In this document: one piece after another, positions 11,746-22,170 of the stretch
Position numbering within the stretch: position 1 is the stretch's first letter
How the letters are laid out: every line of letters begins with the position of its first letter
NCBI GenBank assembly: GCA_022376515.1
Contig: WTXI01000165.1
Location: forward strand, 18,531-82,530
Length of the DNA: 64,000 nucleotides
DNA from: Lactifluus volemus
Lineage: Eukaryota; Basidiomycota; Agaricomycetes; Russulales; Russulaceae
Direction of reading: 5' to 3'
The notes under the pieces: generated by a model
What the model saw: only the letters and a program-made list of their open reading frames with translations
Told to the model about the DNA's origin: nothing
The model's database searches: none
Position numbers and translations under genes: made by a program

Positions 11746-14700
11746 ATGAAGCGCCACCCCTCCAAGTCGGGGCTGCCAACAGCAGCGCCAGTGCTTGTCT
11801 CAACTTCTTACTTCACTCTACGATGGCTCTTCCACAACCGAATACGTATGCCAACGCCTTTCACACCTGATGCAGATGTTCCCGTTAACCATTACTATAG
11901 CACAGATCCTCCAAACTCCGGAATCGGGTACATCAGTCACTCCATCTTCGTTTTCGATTCTAGTATTTACTCAGATAATTGCCTTTGATTAGTGCGATCA
12001 GCGGTCAGGCCAGCGGAATGCAATCGAGTATACCCCAGCTCGAGGTCACTGGTACCTATCTTGGTAATTCTACTCTGATAAATACTAAATCTCTCCCTCT
12101 CGTCAGTCCTCAGGGCGCACAATCTTCCTCGTCTCAAAGTCCTCCCGGGTAAAGAGCGACAGTTTTATGTTACAGTGACAAACGGGAAGAATTCATGGCA
12201 GACACGATCAAGGCAGAGCGTAGCGCAGCACGTGGAGTGGAACGAAAAAGTTGATGCATTGTGAGAGCTGCCAGTGTCGGATTTTTATACCCAGGTCCAA
12301 CTGACTCTCCTGCAGTGCTTTACCACCACTCTCCGGTATTACAATATCTCTTTATGCGAAGAGGACCGTGCGGACAGACATCCTTATCGGAAGGCAGGAG
12401 ATCACCTGCGAAGCTCGACGCGGTTCGTCTATTCCTTCGAGTCCTTACTCATGCGCTTGCTGAGCATCATACACGTAGAACTCGAGATTATTTTCAGCGG
12501 TGCTGATGGACCTGGTAGACACCTAAGAGAGACGGCTACACTCATATTGATTATCACCGCGTCGACGAACTCTCTAAATGCGGCAGCCACTACCCCAAGT
12601 CCTACGGCGATAGCACTGGACAATCGTGGTGCTGAAGAAGGTGGTGCATGTCCTGGTGACATTCCCACCGGGGGTAACACCCCTATGGGACAAGGGCAAG
12701 ATGGCCACACGGAGATCTCACGTACTGTGGATCGTGCCGAGGAAGCCATGAAAGCTATGGATACGATAATGGCATGGAAGGGTGCCATTGGTGTTATCAA
12801 GCAAGTACTCGACGCTATCGGTCCAATCGCAGATGTATGTCTCACATCGATTTCCCGCATCCTTTGTTTTGCTGAGCCAGCTTTCGCGCTTCAGTTGCTC
12901 CCCCATGCACATTTAGCATGGAAGCTGCTCTCAAAGATTCCCGAGGTGCGTCTCCATGCATTATTGGAGGACAGGGAACGTTCAATGAGTTTCATCAATC
13001 GCCAGACTTTGCTACTCCAGCTTCAGCGTGATGACAATGTCCAAACACTACTCGAGGCGATACAGGATGGGTTTGAATTCGCAAGGGAGGCAGATGCCTT
13101 GAAGAACATGGAGCCAGCGTCCACTCAGGCAAGAATCCTGGATGAGATGCTGGAGTGCGTCTCGGAATGTGCCAGATTTATCATATCGTATGCGGAGAAT
13201 GTGCAAGTCGGTACGTCGTCTTGGCGTCTCTTATTGGCCATCCATCCATGGACATTCGATTTTCAGGAAAGCGGACTTTGAAGAATGTCGTGAGCCAAGT
13301 TGATACGAAAGTTGATCAGTACCGCACAAGTCTCGCTCGACTGCGAGATAATTTCCTCGCGCGTACTGCCGTCGTCACTGGATTGCTGTGCTAGAAGCTG
13401 GTGCGTAGTCCCAATAGTGATACGACTGTCGGACAATCTTCCTGACGAGGGGCACAAAGAATTGCAGGCAAACATCAGAGAATTACCTTACAAAGGAGGC
13501 TGGCGATATGGCGATGGGAAGCGCTGTCTTCCGGGCACACGCGAAGACTTTTTGAATCATATCGTCAAGTGGGTCGAGAGTCCAGAGTCTCAACGTGGGC
13601 TCGTGCTCCTCGGCCAAGCAGGCACAGGAAAGTCTTCAATCGCACATGAGGTCGCACGCCTATTCCAGAATAAGTGTCTGTGCATTTACTTCGCGTTTTT
13701 GCGGAAAGAGGGATCCAAGGATGAAGCTTACCAGCTGTTCACGACGCTCGCTCGGGATCTCTCCGATCGCTATCATCCGTTCAAATTAGCCCTCGGGAGG
13801 GTACTGAAGAATGATCCGTCTCTTCGTAGTACTCCACATTATCGCACACTCTTCGAATCCCTTATCCTCGAACCAGTCAAAAACATTCAGTTCACCGACC
13901 CAATCCTTATTGTGATCGATGCGTTGGACGAGAGTGGCGATGCAATCGGTCAAGTCGGGTTGCACAAGTTCCTAGCTCAACATCTGTTCGAGTTTCCATC
14001 CAATTTCCGTATCCTCATCACCTCGAGGCCGGAGAACGGCGTCGAACATGCGTTCTGTAATGCGTTGTCCGTACGCACCCTCTATATGGACGATCACAAA
14101 CTGGCTGCAAAGACGGAGCAAGATATTGGGTTATATCTCCGGGGCGAACTCCCTTTGGTCTTGTTCGAACGACATGGTGTTGAACTCGCAAAGGCAGCAG
14201 AAGGATTGTTTCAGTGGGCAGCCGTTGCTTCCGGGCTAATAAACAATCCTCCTCCTAGCTTTGGGTTTAGCAAGAAACAGGTCATACAGCGTCTATTGGG
14301 GCACTCTCGAGGTCGGGATGGGCAAGATCCGTTGGACCAGCTATATGGAGAAGTTCTGGAAGGGTACTTCAAGCCGGTTGCGGCACAGACCCTATTTCGT
14401 TCCGTGATGGGGGAGCTTTTTGCTGCTCTTGTTCCGCTTTCCATCCGCTCTTTGACTACTCTGCGACGACATGCACCCCAGGGTGACCCCGAGGACCCTG
14501 ACCCCGAGGATTCGGAATGCGTTGTCGAGATGCTTCGTCACCTTGGCTCACTTCTCAGTAACGTGACCTCATCCGACGATACCCTCCCAATCATCCCTCT
14601 CCACACCTCATTTCGTGACTTCCTGGCCGATGAGAAGAGTGGGGTATTTCATATCGACCTTGGCAAGGCTCACCGTCAGCTGGCACATTCCTGTCTTGGA

Positions 14701-17438
14701 TTAATGCTGAACGAGCTCAAGTTCAACATTTGCAAACTGGAATCGTCATACGTTGCCAACAGGGACGTGCCAGATCTGGAATCTCGAATTGTCAAATATG
14801 TTCCACCTGCTCTATCGTATGGCTGCGTTTTTTGGGGGGATCATTTAGAACGTCTTGGTGTTGAACAGGATCTGTTTCCAAAACTTCGATCGCTGTTCGA
14901 GACAAGGTTTCTCTTTTGGCTGGAGGTGCTTAGCATCAAGAACAGCGTCGGTCTTGCATCACGAGCATTGGGATCTCTGAAGACATGGTTGCGGTCTGAT
15001 CAGCAGAAGGTAGGCGGCTCTTATCATCTTATACGACATGTAGTAACAATTGGGTACCATTTCAGCAATCATTCCAATCAGAAGTTGAGAACCTGCTCGC
15101 ATTAGTGGATGACGCATCCGCGTTTGTGCGGTATTTCGGGATGGCGATATCAAGAAGCGTCCCGCATATATATATATCTGCCCTCCCTTTTGCGCCATCC
15201 TCTTCCTGTATCCTTGAGCACCATCTTCACCTATTCCCCCAAACCTTTTCTTTGAAATGCGGACAGTTGTCCGACTGGCCAGCATTGGAAATGACGATTC
15301 AAGCACATGACGGACCAGTCGAGTCTGTTGTATTCTCCTCAGATGGGCAGCGGATCGCATCAGCTTCGCGAGATCGCACGATTCGGGTGTGGGATGCTAC
15401 AACAGGGGAAATTGTAGCGGGCCCGTTTTCCGGACATGCTGGTTCCATCTACTCTGTCGCATTCTCGCTAGACGGGAAACGCATCGCATCGGCCTCGCAG
15501 GACTGCACGATTCGGGTGTGGGATGCTGCAACAGGAGAGGTCGTAGTGGGTCCGTTTACTGGACACACGAGTTGGGTCAGATGCGTTGCATTTTCGTCGA
15601 ACGGACAACACATCGCCTCGGGCTCGGAAGATCGCACGATTCGTGTTTGGGATGCTGCAACTGGAGAGGTTATAGCAGGCCCGTTTATTGGACACGTCGG
15701 CGCGGTCTTCTTTGTTACATTCTCACCAGACGGGAAACGTATCGCCTCTGCCTCGAAAGATTTCACGATTCGCATGTGGGATGCTGCAACCGGAGAGGTC
15801 GTAGCAGGCCCATATACTGGACACACAGAGCGGGTCATGTGTGTTGCATTCTCACCGGATGGGAAGCATGTCGCTTCGGCCTCGTACGATCGCACAATTC
15901 GTGTGTGGGATACCGCAACAGGAATGGTGGTAGCCGGCCCATTTACTGGACACACCAGAGCCATCTACTCTATTGCATTCTCGCCGGACGGGAAACGCAT
16001 CACCTCAGGCTCGATCGATCGCACGATTTGCATCTGGGATTCCGAAACAGGTCAGATCGTAGCAGGCCCATTTACTGGACACACAGCTTCCATATTTTCT
16101 ATTTCAGTCTCACCTGACGGGCAGCGCATTGCCTCGGCCTCGTATGATCGCACGGTTTGCGTGTGGCATCCCAGAAAAGGAGTGGCAGGGGCCTCATTTA
16201 CTGGACATACCCAATCGATCTTTTCTGTTGCACTCTCACCAGATGGGCAACGGATAGCCTCGGCCTCTGCAGATTGCACAGTTTGTGTGTGGGATGCCGC
16301 AACAGGAGAGGTCACAGCAGGTCCGCTTACTGGTCACACCGATTGGGTCCATCTTGTTGCGTTCTCGCCTGGAGGGGAGCGGATCGCCTCGGCCTCGCGA
16401 GATCGCACGATTCGCGTGTGGGATACCGCGACAGGAAATGTTATAGTGGGCCCGTTTACTGGACATACCGATGATGTCTACTCTGTTGCATTCTCGCCAG
16501 ACGGACAACGCCTCGCGTCGGCCTCGGGAGATCGCACGGTTCGCGTGTGGGATGCCATGACGGTAGAGGTTGTAGTGGGCCCGTGTACTGGACACACTCA
16601 GGCGGTCCTCTCTGTTACATTCTCGCCGGACGGGAAGCGCATCGCCTCTGCTTCGATTGACTGCACGATTCGAGTATGGGATGCTGCGACAGGGGAGGTC
16701 GTAGCGGGCCCGTTCAATGGTCACACTCAGTTGGTCGCATCAGTCGCATTTTCACCGGACGGGCAGCGAATCGCCTCAGCCTCGTTCGATCGCACGATCC
16801 GTGTGTGGGATTCTGTGACAGGACAAGCAGTAGTCGGTCCATTTACCGGACACGCCGATGCTGTCACCTCTGTTGCATTCTCACCAAACGGGCGGCACAT
16901 TGCATCGGCCTCGGACGATCGCACGATTCGCTTGTGGGATCCTGCTACAGGTGTGGCCGTAGCGGGCCCGTTTATTGGACACACTGAATGGGTCAACTCG
17001 GTTGCATTCTCACCACATGGGCAGCGGATCGTTTCTGCCTCGGGAGATTGCACGATTCGCATGTGGGATGCCACAACAGGACAGGGTGTTGTGGGCTCGT
17101 CCACCGGACTCACCCAATCAACAAACTCTGGTGCGTCCACTTTGGATAGGCAGCCTATCACCTTGACCTTACGAGATCACACGATTCATGTAGGAAAGCT
17201 CAGAGCAGAATATATCGAGAAAGATCACTTTATGGAGAAATTCTTGGTCAATAGTGATGGGTGGATGTATGGGGAAGATAAAGAACTCCTTTTGTGGATT
17301 CCTCCCATTCACCGGCCATATCTTCATAAAGCTAACACAGTCTGGGTTGCTGGCAAGGATAGAACGGAGGTAGACCTGTCGAATTTTGTGTATGGATTAC
17401 ATTGGGCTATGGTATACACTCACAGCTCATCTGAATAG
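11746..17438 (+). CDS. C2-NACHT-WD40 (NLR-like) protein, copy B; one apparent frameshift
   Basis: Ten exons: 11746-11927, 11993-12051, 12107-12260, 12316-12422, 12479-12834, 12895-12945, 13006-13210, 13267-13400, 13460-15009, 15066-17438; introns are 55-65 bp, GT-AG. Exon lengths sum to one base less than 1724 codons. The missing base is in exon 8: ACTGGATT near 13380 against ACTGGGATT in A and C, giving TAG at 13392-13394. Rough domains: extension 1-75, C2-like 75-190, helical linker 240-415, NACHT from about 430 with GQAGTGKSS (~468) and Walker B IVIDALDES (~565), WD40 from about 1005 with fourteen 43-residue repeats and a degenerate fifteenth, then a non-repeat tail. Known NACHT-WD40 proteins of fungi are STAND ATPases that sense non-self and trigger cell death; that role is inferred. 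If the single base is an assembly error, this is the one intact copy. Confidence 0.85.
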
Positions 17439-17495
17439 ATATGCAAACTCCGATTAGTGAATCCTTTGAATTCAGTTAGCACCAGCGAGTGTCTG

Positions 17496-18918
17496 AGGTA
17501 TGGCCAGCAGAGTCGTCTTTTCGATATTAGGTCGGGCACTGGTATTTCAAGTTGGTCATTGCATTATAATAAACCCACCCATTCTTAAGGCGGTTAGATG
17601 TTGGTTTTTTGTGTCTCATCATTCTCTGGCTCGCAGAAGATACTGCAGCTGTCCAAAGACATCTAGAGATGCAGTGGCATGTGCACCGAATATTGATATG
17701 CGCCTGAGCCAGGTCTTGTGCCTGTGTCACGCAGTTCCGTGGCCACCTTGGTGTGCAACTTGTTGCTGCATCTTCAACGGGTGTTCTTGAGGCTGGCGAT
17801 AACATCAGTATGTTGGGGGACACCAAGTAGGCTATTAGCGTCATGGAGTACCACTTATGAGCGATAGAGAAGTAAAGATGCTAGTAGGGCTACAGAGAGC
17901 GTGTATCGGGCCAAGCGAGACAAGGGAAGGGCTGTGTGAGTCAGTTATGATCGCCATGATAGCCACCCGTGACATTGCACGATGTAACTGCAGTGCAAGT
18001 GGTACTTTGTTCATGTCGTACCTTTCAATCACGATGCTGAATCACGCCTTCATGCCGCTGTAGGCCGTAGCTCTGGAAAACCTGCCCCCTCCCGCCACAC
18101 GATTATCAGAAAAACTTGGCGCGCACGAAGGATCTGAACCTGGTTGTTGCGCGCACTGATCCCATTCCCCATCGAACTTATTGAAAATCGACACAAACGC
18201 ACCAAACGCCACTTGCGCGCGTTGACGAAAAATACACCTACAACGTATTGCTATCCTCCTCTCACACTGGCAAAGTCTTCATGGTAGTTGTAGCTAGTCG
18301 TGCCGTCTCGACACAGCTGCTAGTCGGTGCTCCGGGCCGAGGCTCAGGTCCGCGCCACAAATTCCCACAATGACGATCAACGCGAGCGCGCGCGAGTTCC
18401 GAATTGGCGTCCAGAGGGGGATTGTCAAGATCGCCATCTCCCCGGAGTTCGATGGGATGTCATCACTGCCCTGCTGGCTCTTGTCTGAGTTGACTCGGAA
18501 ACGTTCTATTCGGCTCATGGATTCGCGCGGCGCCATTGCGACTTGCGTAGCATGAAAGCCATAATTTTGCGGACTGTTTTTCGTTGAGGGACGTGTGTCA
18601 CTAATAACACGGCAGCTCCGGATCCACATAGTGTCGCGTTCAAGCTTAATCTTATATATCTTCTCTCCCTTTTTGTCCATTTTTTTAGAGATGCAAACTG
18701 AGTTACGCGTGGCTTCTTCGGGCCGAAGCGAGGATGTATGACGTAATTTCTGCTTCAAGTTGCACTTGGCACTTAGACGCGTGAGGCTGGCAGTCTGGAT
18801 GATAACAACACAAATAAGAAAAGATTCCGCTAAGAAGGTTTCTCAACCTGCTTTATACTTGCTTCATACCGCTTCTCTGCAAACCTTTTGCACACACCCA
18901 CACTTTGCTTTAAAAAAC
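17496..18918. other. Intergenic, no gene supported
   Basis: Only short overlapping frames on both strands occur, with no conserved motif or plausible exon set. A 154-codon minus frame at 18294-18758 has no recognisable domain. The last 100 bp presumably hold the promoter of the gene starting at 18919. Confidence 0.5.
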
Positions 18919-19925
18919 ATGTTGACATTCATGCTATCAGCTACTGTTAACTTCACTTCCAAACTTGCTCCGCATTCTTCGCCGCCCATTGGTTTTGTAG
19001 TTGAGGGCCCCAAGCAACATTATGATCGCGAGTTTTACAAGGAACTCGTCACGCGTCTCTATGTTGTCAAGGCTCAGAACCGCACTGTTTTCGGCCGCAT
19101 CCGGATCGCCGGCCTGGACGTCCTCGGTTAGTTTCTTCCTTTCAGTCCGCTCTGGGGAGTCCGTTAATCGCCGTAGGAAAAGCAAAAAACTTCTGGTTCA
19201 AGTCAATGCCACGCTGTCCCGCGCCAGTTGTCACTGCCCCTGAGGACTTTCACATCCCGCACATCTTTGTTACCGAAGAGACAAAGTCGCCATTGAATCC
19301 CATCCGCAGCCGTGCACGTGTCCAGATCTACAGGGGTGCATGCACCAATGTACCCTCTAGCACACACGCATCGATGACTCTGGAAGATCCCGACAGTCTT
19401 GAGACAGCTGCCGATGACGACTGGTACCAGGACCAATATGACATCCTGGAAGAAAGTGACGACGCGTGGGAGCCTGGGGATTCGGAATATCACGCAATGC
19501 TGGTGGCGGAAGAGGCAACCGACGACACCCTAAGCGACCCCGGGACTGAAAAGGACAGCGCTTCGAGAAACGAGGAAGAGTTAGGAGACGACGATGACAT
19601 CTCCGAGCCAAGCATCTTGGAGGCCCATTGTGGTGATGGACCAAGCTACTTTTCTGCCGCAGGCCAAAGTAGCCCTTGGACGACGCCAAGCCCTACTTCT
19701 GTCTTCTTTTGCCCGCCGACGCCAGTATCAACTCTGGGAACATCCACGCCGTCCGATGATGAGAGCGGGCCGAGCACGCCTCACTTTACGCCAGTGCTTA
19801 TGCACGAGTCCGCCTCTTACGAAGACGCACTCTTCTCCGAATTCAGCGCCATCACTCAGGTGGAAATCCATGATGACGGAGTGAGGGACGAATCGAAAAA
19901 CGTGCTTGCGCTTCATGGCATGTAG
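18919..19925 (+). CDS. Hypothetical protein, acidic Ser/Pro-rich C-terminal half
   Basis: Two exons, 18919-19126 and 19177-19925, are joined by a 50 bp intron (GTTAGT to CCGTAG). Splicing gives 318 codons plus a stop with no leftover base, which supports the model. The N-terminal 70 residues contain a compact segment with HYDREFYKELVTRLYVVKAQNR and then GRIRIAGLDVLG; the rest is low-complexity, rich in Asp, Glu, Ser and Pro, and probably disordered. I do not recognise a family. It lies upstream of eL14 on the same strand with about 590 bp between. A nuclear or scaffold role would be a guess. Confidence 0.7.
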
Positions 19926-20510
19926 TCAGCAGGGCGCTGTTGACGCGAGGTCTGGGGAGGGGATGGAATTTACAACGGGGTGTGGTAGCTCTTTGGTGAC
20001 GCATCGGCAGCATATGATTTCTAAGGGACAAGAGAAGTGGAAGTAAGCAAGGCAAGGTAGGGATTGTGACGGCTGACAGTGACCAGGGCGCACGACCAAG
20101 ACACCGAAGGCAGGGCACTCGTAGCAATGCGTCTTTTAGCTGGACCAGCCGTCACATTTTCTGCCCAGCGCTCACCCTTCAAAGCCTAAAGTTCCGCATG
20201 CGACTGCAAAATGTTCATACACGCCTTGGGGAAGGAGGTGTATTGGGTTGCGTGAGGTCGGCAGGCTTTTTTCCCTAAGGGGTTTTTTTAACGCCCCGAT
20301 CTATGATCGCGGTGGTGGTTGTGCCAGTGATACTGTACAGTACTGCGTGCTAAAGCACGAGGGGCTGAGGGGGGAGTTTGTAACGTTCGTAATGAGAGGA
20401 AGATTTGTCAGCCCTCAGCCATCTAATTGAGACTCCGCTCAAACTTTCATTGAGCAAATTCATCCCTCGACGCCGTGGACGACAACGAACATAACTTCAA
20501 GACACTTACT
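19926..20510. other. Intergenic, promoter region of eL14
   Basis: No frame or RNA gene is supported. The stretch just before 20511 should contain the ribosomal-protein promoter, but I see no motif I would call. Confidence 0.45.
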
Positions 20511-21220
20511 ATGCCCGTGAGTGCCATTTCATCCGTCCGTATGTTGCAGAAAGGGAGGAGCAGTCGTGCCATGTCAACCTGCGATCAGAGCTGTTTATTA
20601 TGATGGATGCCACTTTACGGTGTTGGATGTACCACCATTGGCTTGACAATTTCTGCAGCGGGACTGTCAAGGAGTGTGGGACTGATCTAACATTGTTCAT
20701 CCCAGTTTGAATCAAACTTCGCTCGCTTCGTAGAGGTTGGCCGGGGTAAGTTGGGACTACTTTCATGTCTCGCTCCAATAACTTAAACTTGTACAGTCGT
20801 GCTTCTCAAGGCTGGCCCTCATGCAGGCCATATAGCTGTCATCGCTGAAATCATCGACCACAACAGGGTGAGCATATCACTGCCGATCACCGCTGTTCAT
20901 GTTTCCTTACTCTTGGTACTCAGGCAGTCATCGATGGCCCAACAACGGGCGTTCCGCGCCAGGCCTTTCCCTATCGCCACCTCACCCTCACGCCCCTCAC
21001 CGTTCCACAACTTCCACGCAGCGCCAGCTCTGGCATTGTGAAGAAATACGTCGAAAAATCTGACATCGTTGGTAAATGGGAATCAACGGCATGGGCGAAG
21101 AAGCGTGCTGCGGCAGAAAAGCGGCGAACACTCACCGACTTCGAGCGCTTCCAGGTGATGGTACACAAAAAGTCACGGCGTGATAAGGTGCGCAAGGTAC
21201 TCAAGGCCGCCAAGGCATGA
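20511..21220 (+). CDS. RPL14: 60S ribosomal protein eL14 (L14)
   Basis: Four exons: 20511-20516, 20706-20745, 20797-20867, 20924-21220; total 414 nt, 137 residues. The protein reads MP, then FESNFARFVEVGRVVLLKAG, HAGHIAVIAEIIDHNR, VIDGPTTGVPR, and a basic C-terminus with AWAKKRAAAEKRR, TDFERFQVMVHKK and RRDKVRKVLKAAKA. This matches the SH3-like KOW fold plus basic helix of eL14, a large ribosomal subunit protein, at the normal fungal length. A 6 nt first exon followed by a 189 bp first intron is typical of fungal ribosomal protein genes. It is the only clearly intact single-copy gene here, with a KDZ transposon starting about 190 bp after its stop. Confidence 0.95.
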
Positions 21221-21411
21221 GGTTTCGGAGGGACATCAGGGTGATTCGGCTAGAGGGTTTGGGCTGTCGTAGTTGAGCGTTCAACTCTCTGAATCCTAAA
21301 TGTCAGGATCCATCCCCAGTTATGGGCTTTGTTTCCCTTGTCACTATGTGAATACGATATGCCAATTGACATGTTGCATGTACCCCAAAGATTACCTGGG
21401 TAGCTTGCATC

Positions 21412-21914
21412 CCACCTGTCAATCCCAATATATGGGGTAAATGATGCCCGTCGTAACTATTTGTCGACGGGTAAAAGTTGACAGGGAGTTTCAAATTTTC
21501 CCCACGACAAATACCACGACAAATATTGTATCCACTTCGTCGCGCCTTCCCCAATCTTCCCCTTTGTAATACAGAGCTCGTGATTCTTCCCTCGCGTGAC
21601 CGTGCCTAGATCTTTGTCATTGTTGCGTCGGCCATGCGCCATCGTTTCGGCCACTCTTCTCGGCCGAACGCCGCGCCCTGGCGGGTGCCTTCTTCTCGAC
21701 GCCCCCCGGCCCGCCGCTTCCCGATCCTCCGTTGACGCGCTCCCGCCCCATTACCAAAACAGGGCACGACCGCCACCTTCCCTCTCCTTAAAATAAACAG
21801 TTAATTTATTCTTTCCAAGGCCCCCAGTGTAGTAGATAAGTGTAATTAATATTATTACTTGTGTGAACCGTTCCATGTAGCCTTGTTGATTACACGCGCC
21901 CTGACTTTGTTGAT
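21412..21914 (+). repeat. KDZ left terminal inverted repeat
   Basis: This is the inverse complement of 30362-30862. It contains an identical GC-rich block (about 21596-21800) and ends inside at GACTTTGTTGAT. Repeat identity in the outer 370 bp appears complete by eye. Confidence 0.9.
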
Positions 21915-21919
21915 TGTTG

Positions 21920-22040
21920 ATTACACGTGCCTGACTTTGTTGATCGCACGTGTTGCCCTCGCGTCAACATTCGTTGATTGTTGATCAGACCATGTGACCT
22001 CGTTTATCAATGATACATGCACGTGATGGTTTGTCTTGAT
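21920..22040 (+). repeat. KDZ left subterminal repeats
   Basis: Several loose copies of (T)GACTTTGTTGAT and related GTTGATTACACG or GTTGATCAGACC units occur. Similar units lie at 30255-30400 on the other side. Clustered subterminal motifs are commonly transposase binding sites; that function is inferred. Confidence 0.6.
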
Positions 22041-22170
22041 CACGTCGGTAAGGCAAAACAAACAAAAAAACTTCAAAATTTACATTATTGTGGTAGATAG
22101 TGTAGTGGCACTTAACAATATATGAAAGAAAAGTGTACCATGCAAGAAATGAGAGTCAAATCGGAGAGAT

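Larger units (their letters stand above)
9987..17495 (+). repeat. Tandem segmental duplication, unit B
   Basis: This is the second copy of the unit starting at or before base 1. It runs from inside the Copia relic through NLR copy B to about 55 bp after the stop codon, where the shared tail (GATTAGTGAATCCTT) ends. Small indels separate the two units. The level of difference suggests an old duplication followed by mixing, not a fresh one. Confidence 0.88.

Noticed and set aside
18110..18160. tRNA-like GCGCGCA inverted segment
   Set aside because: The complementarity does not make a cloverleaf, and there are no A and B box matches.
18294..18758. 154-codon minus-strand frame as a gene
   Set aside because: No motif, no splice-consistent neighbours, and codon pattern like background.
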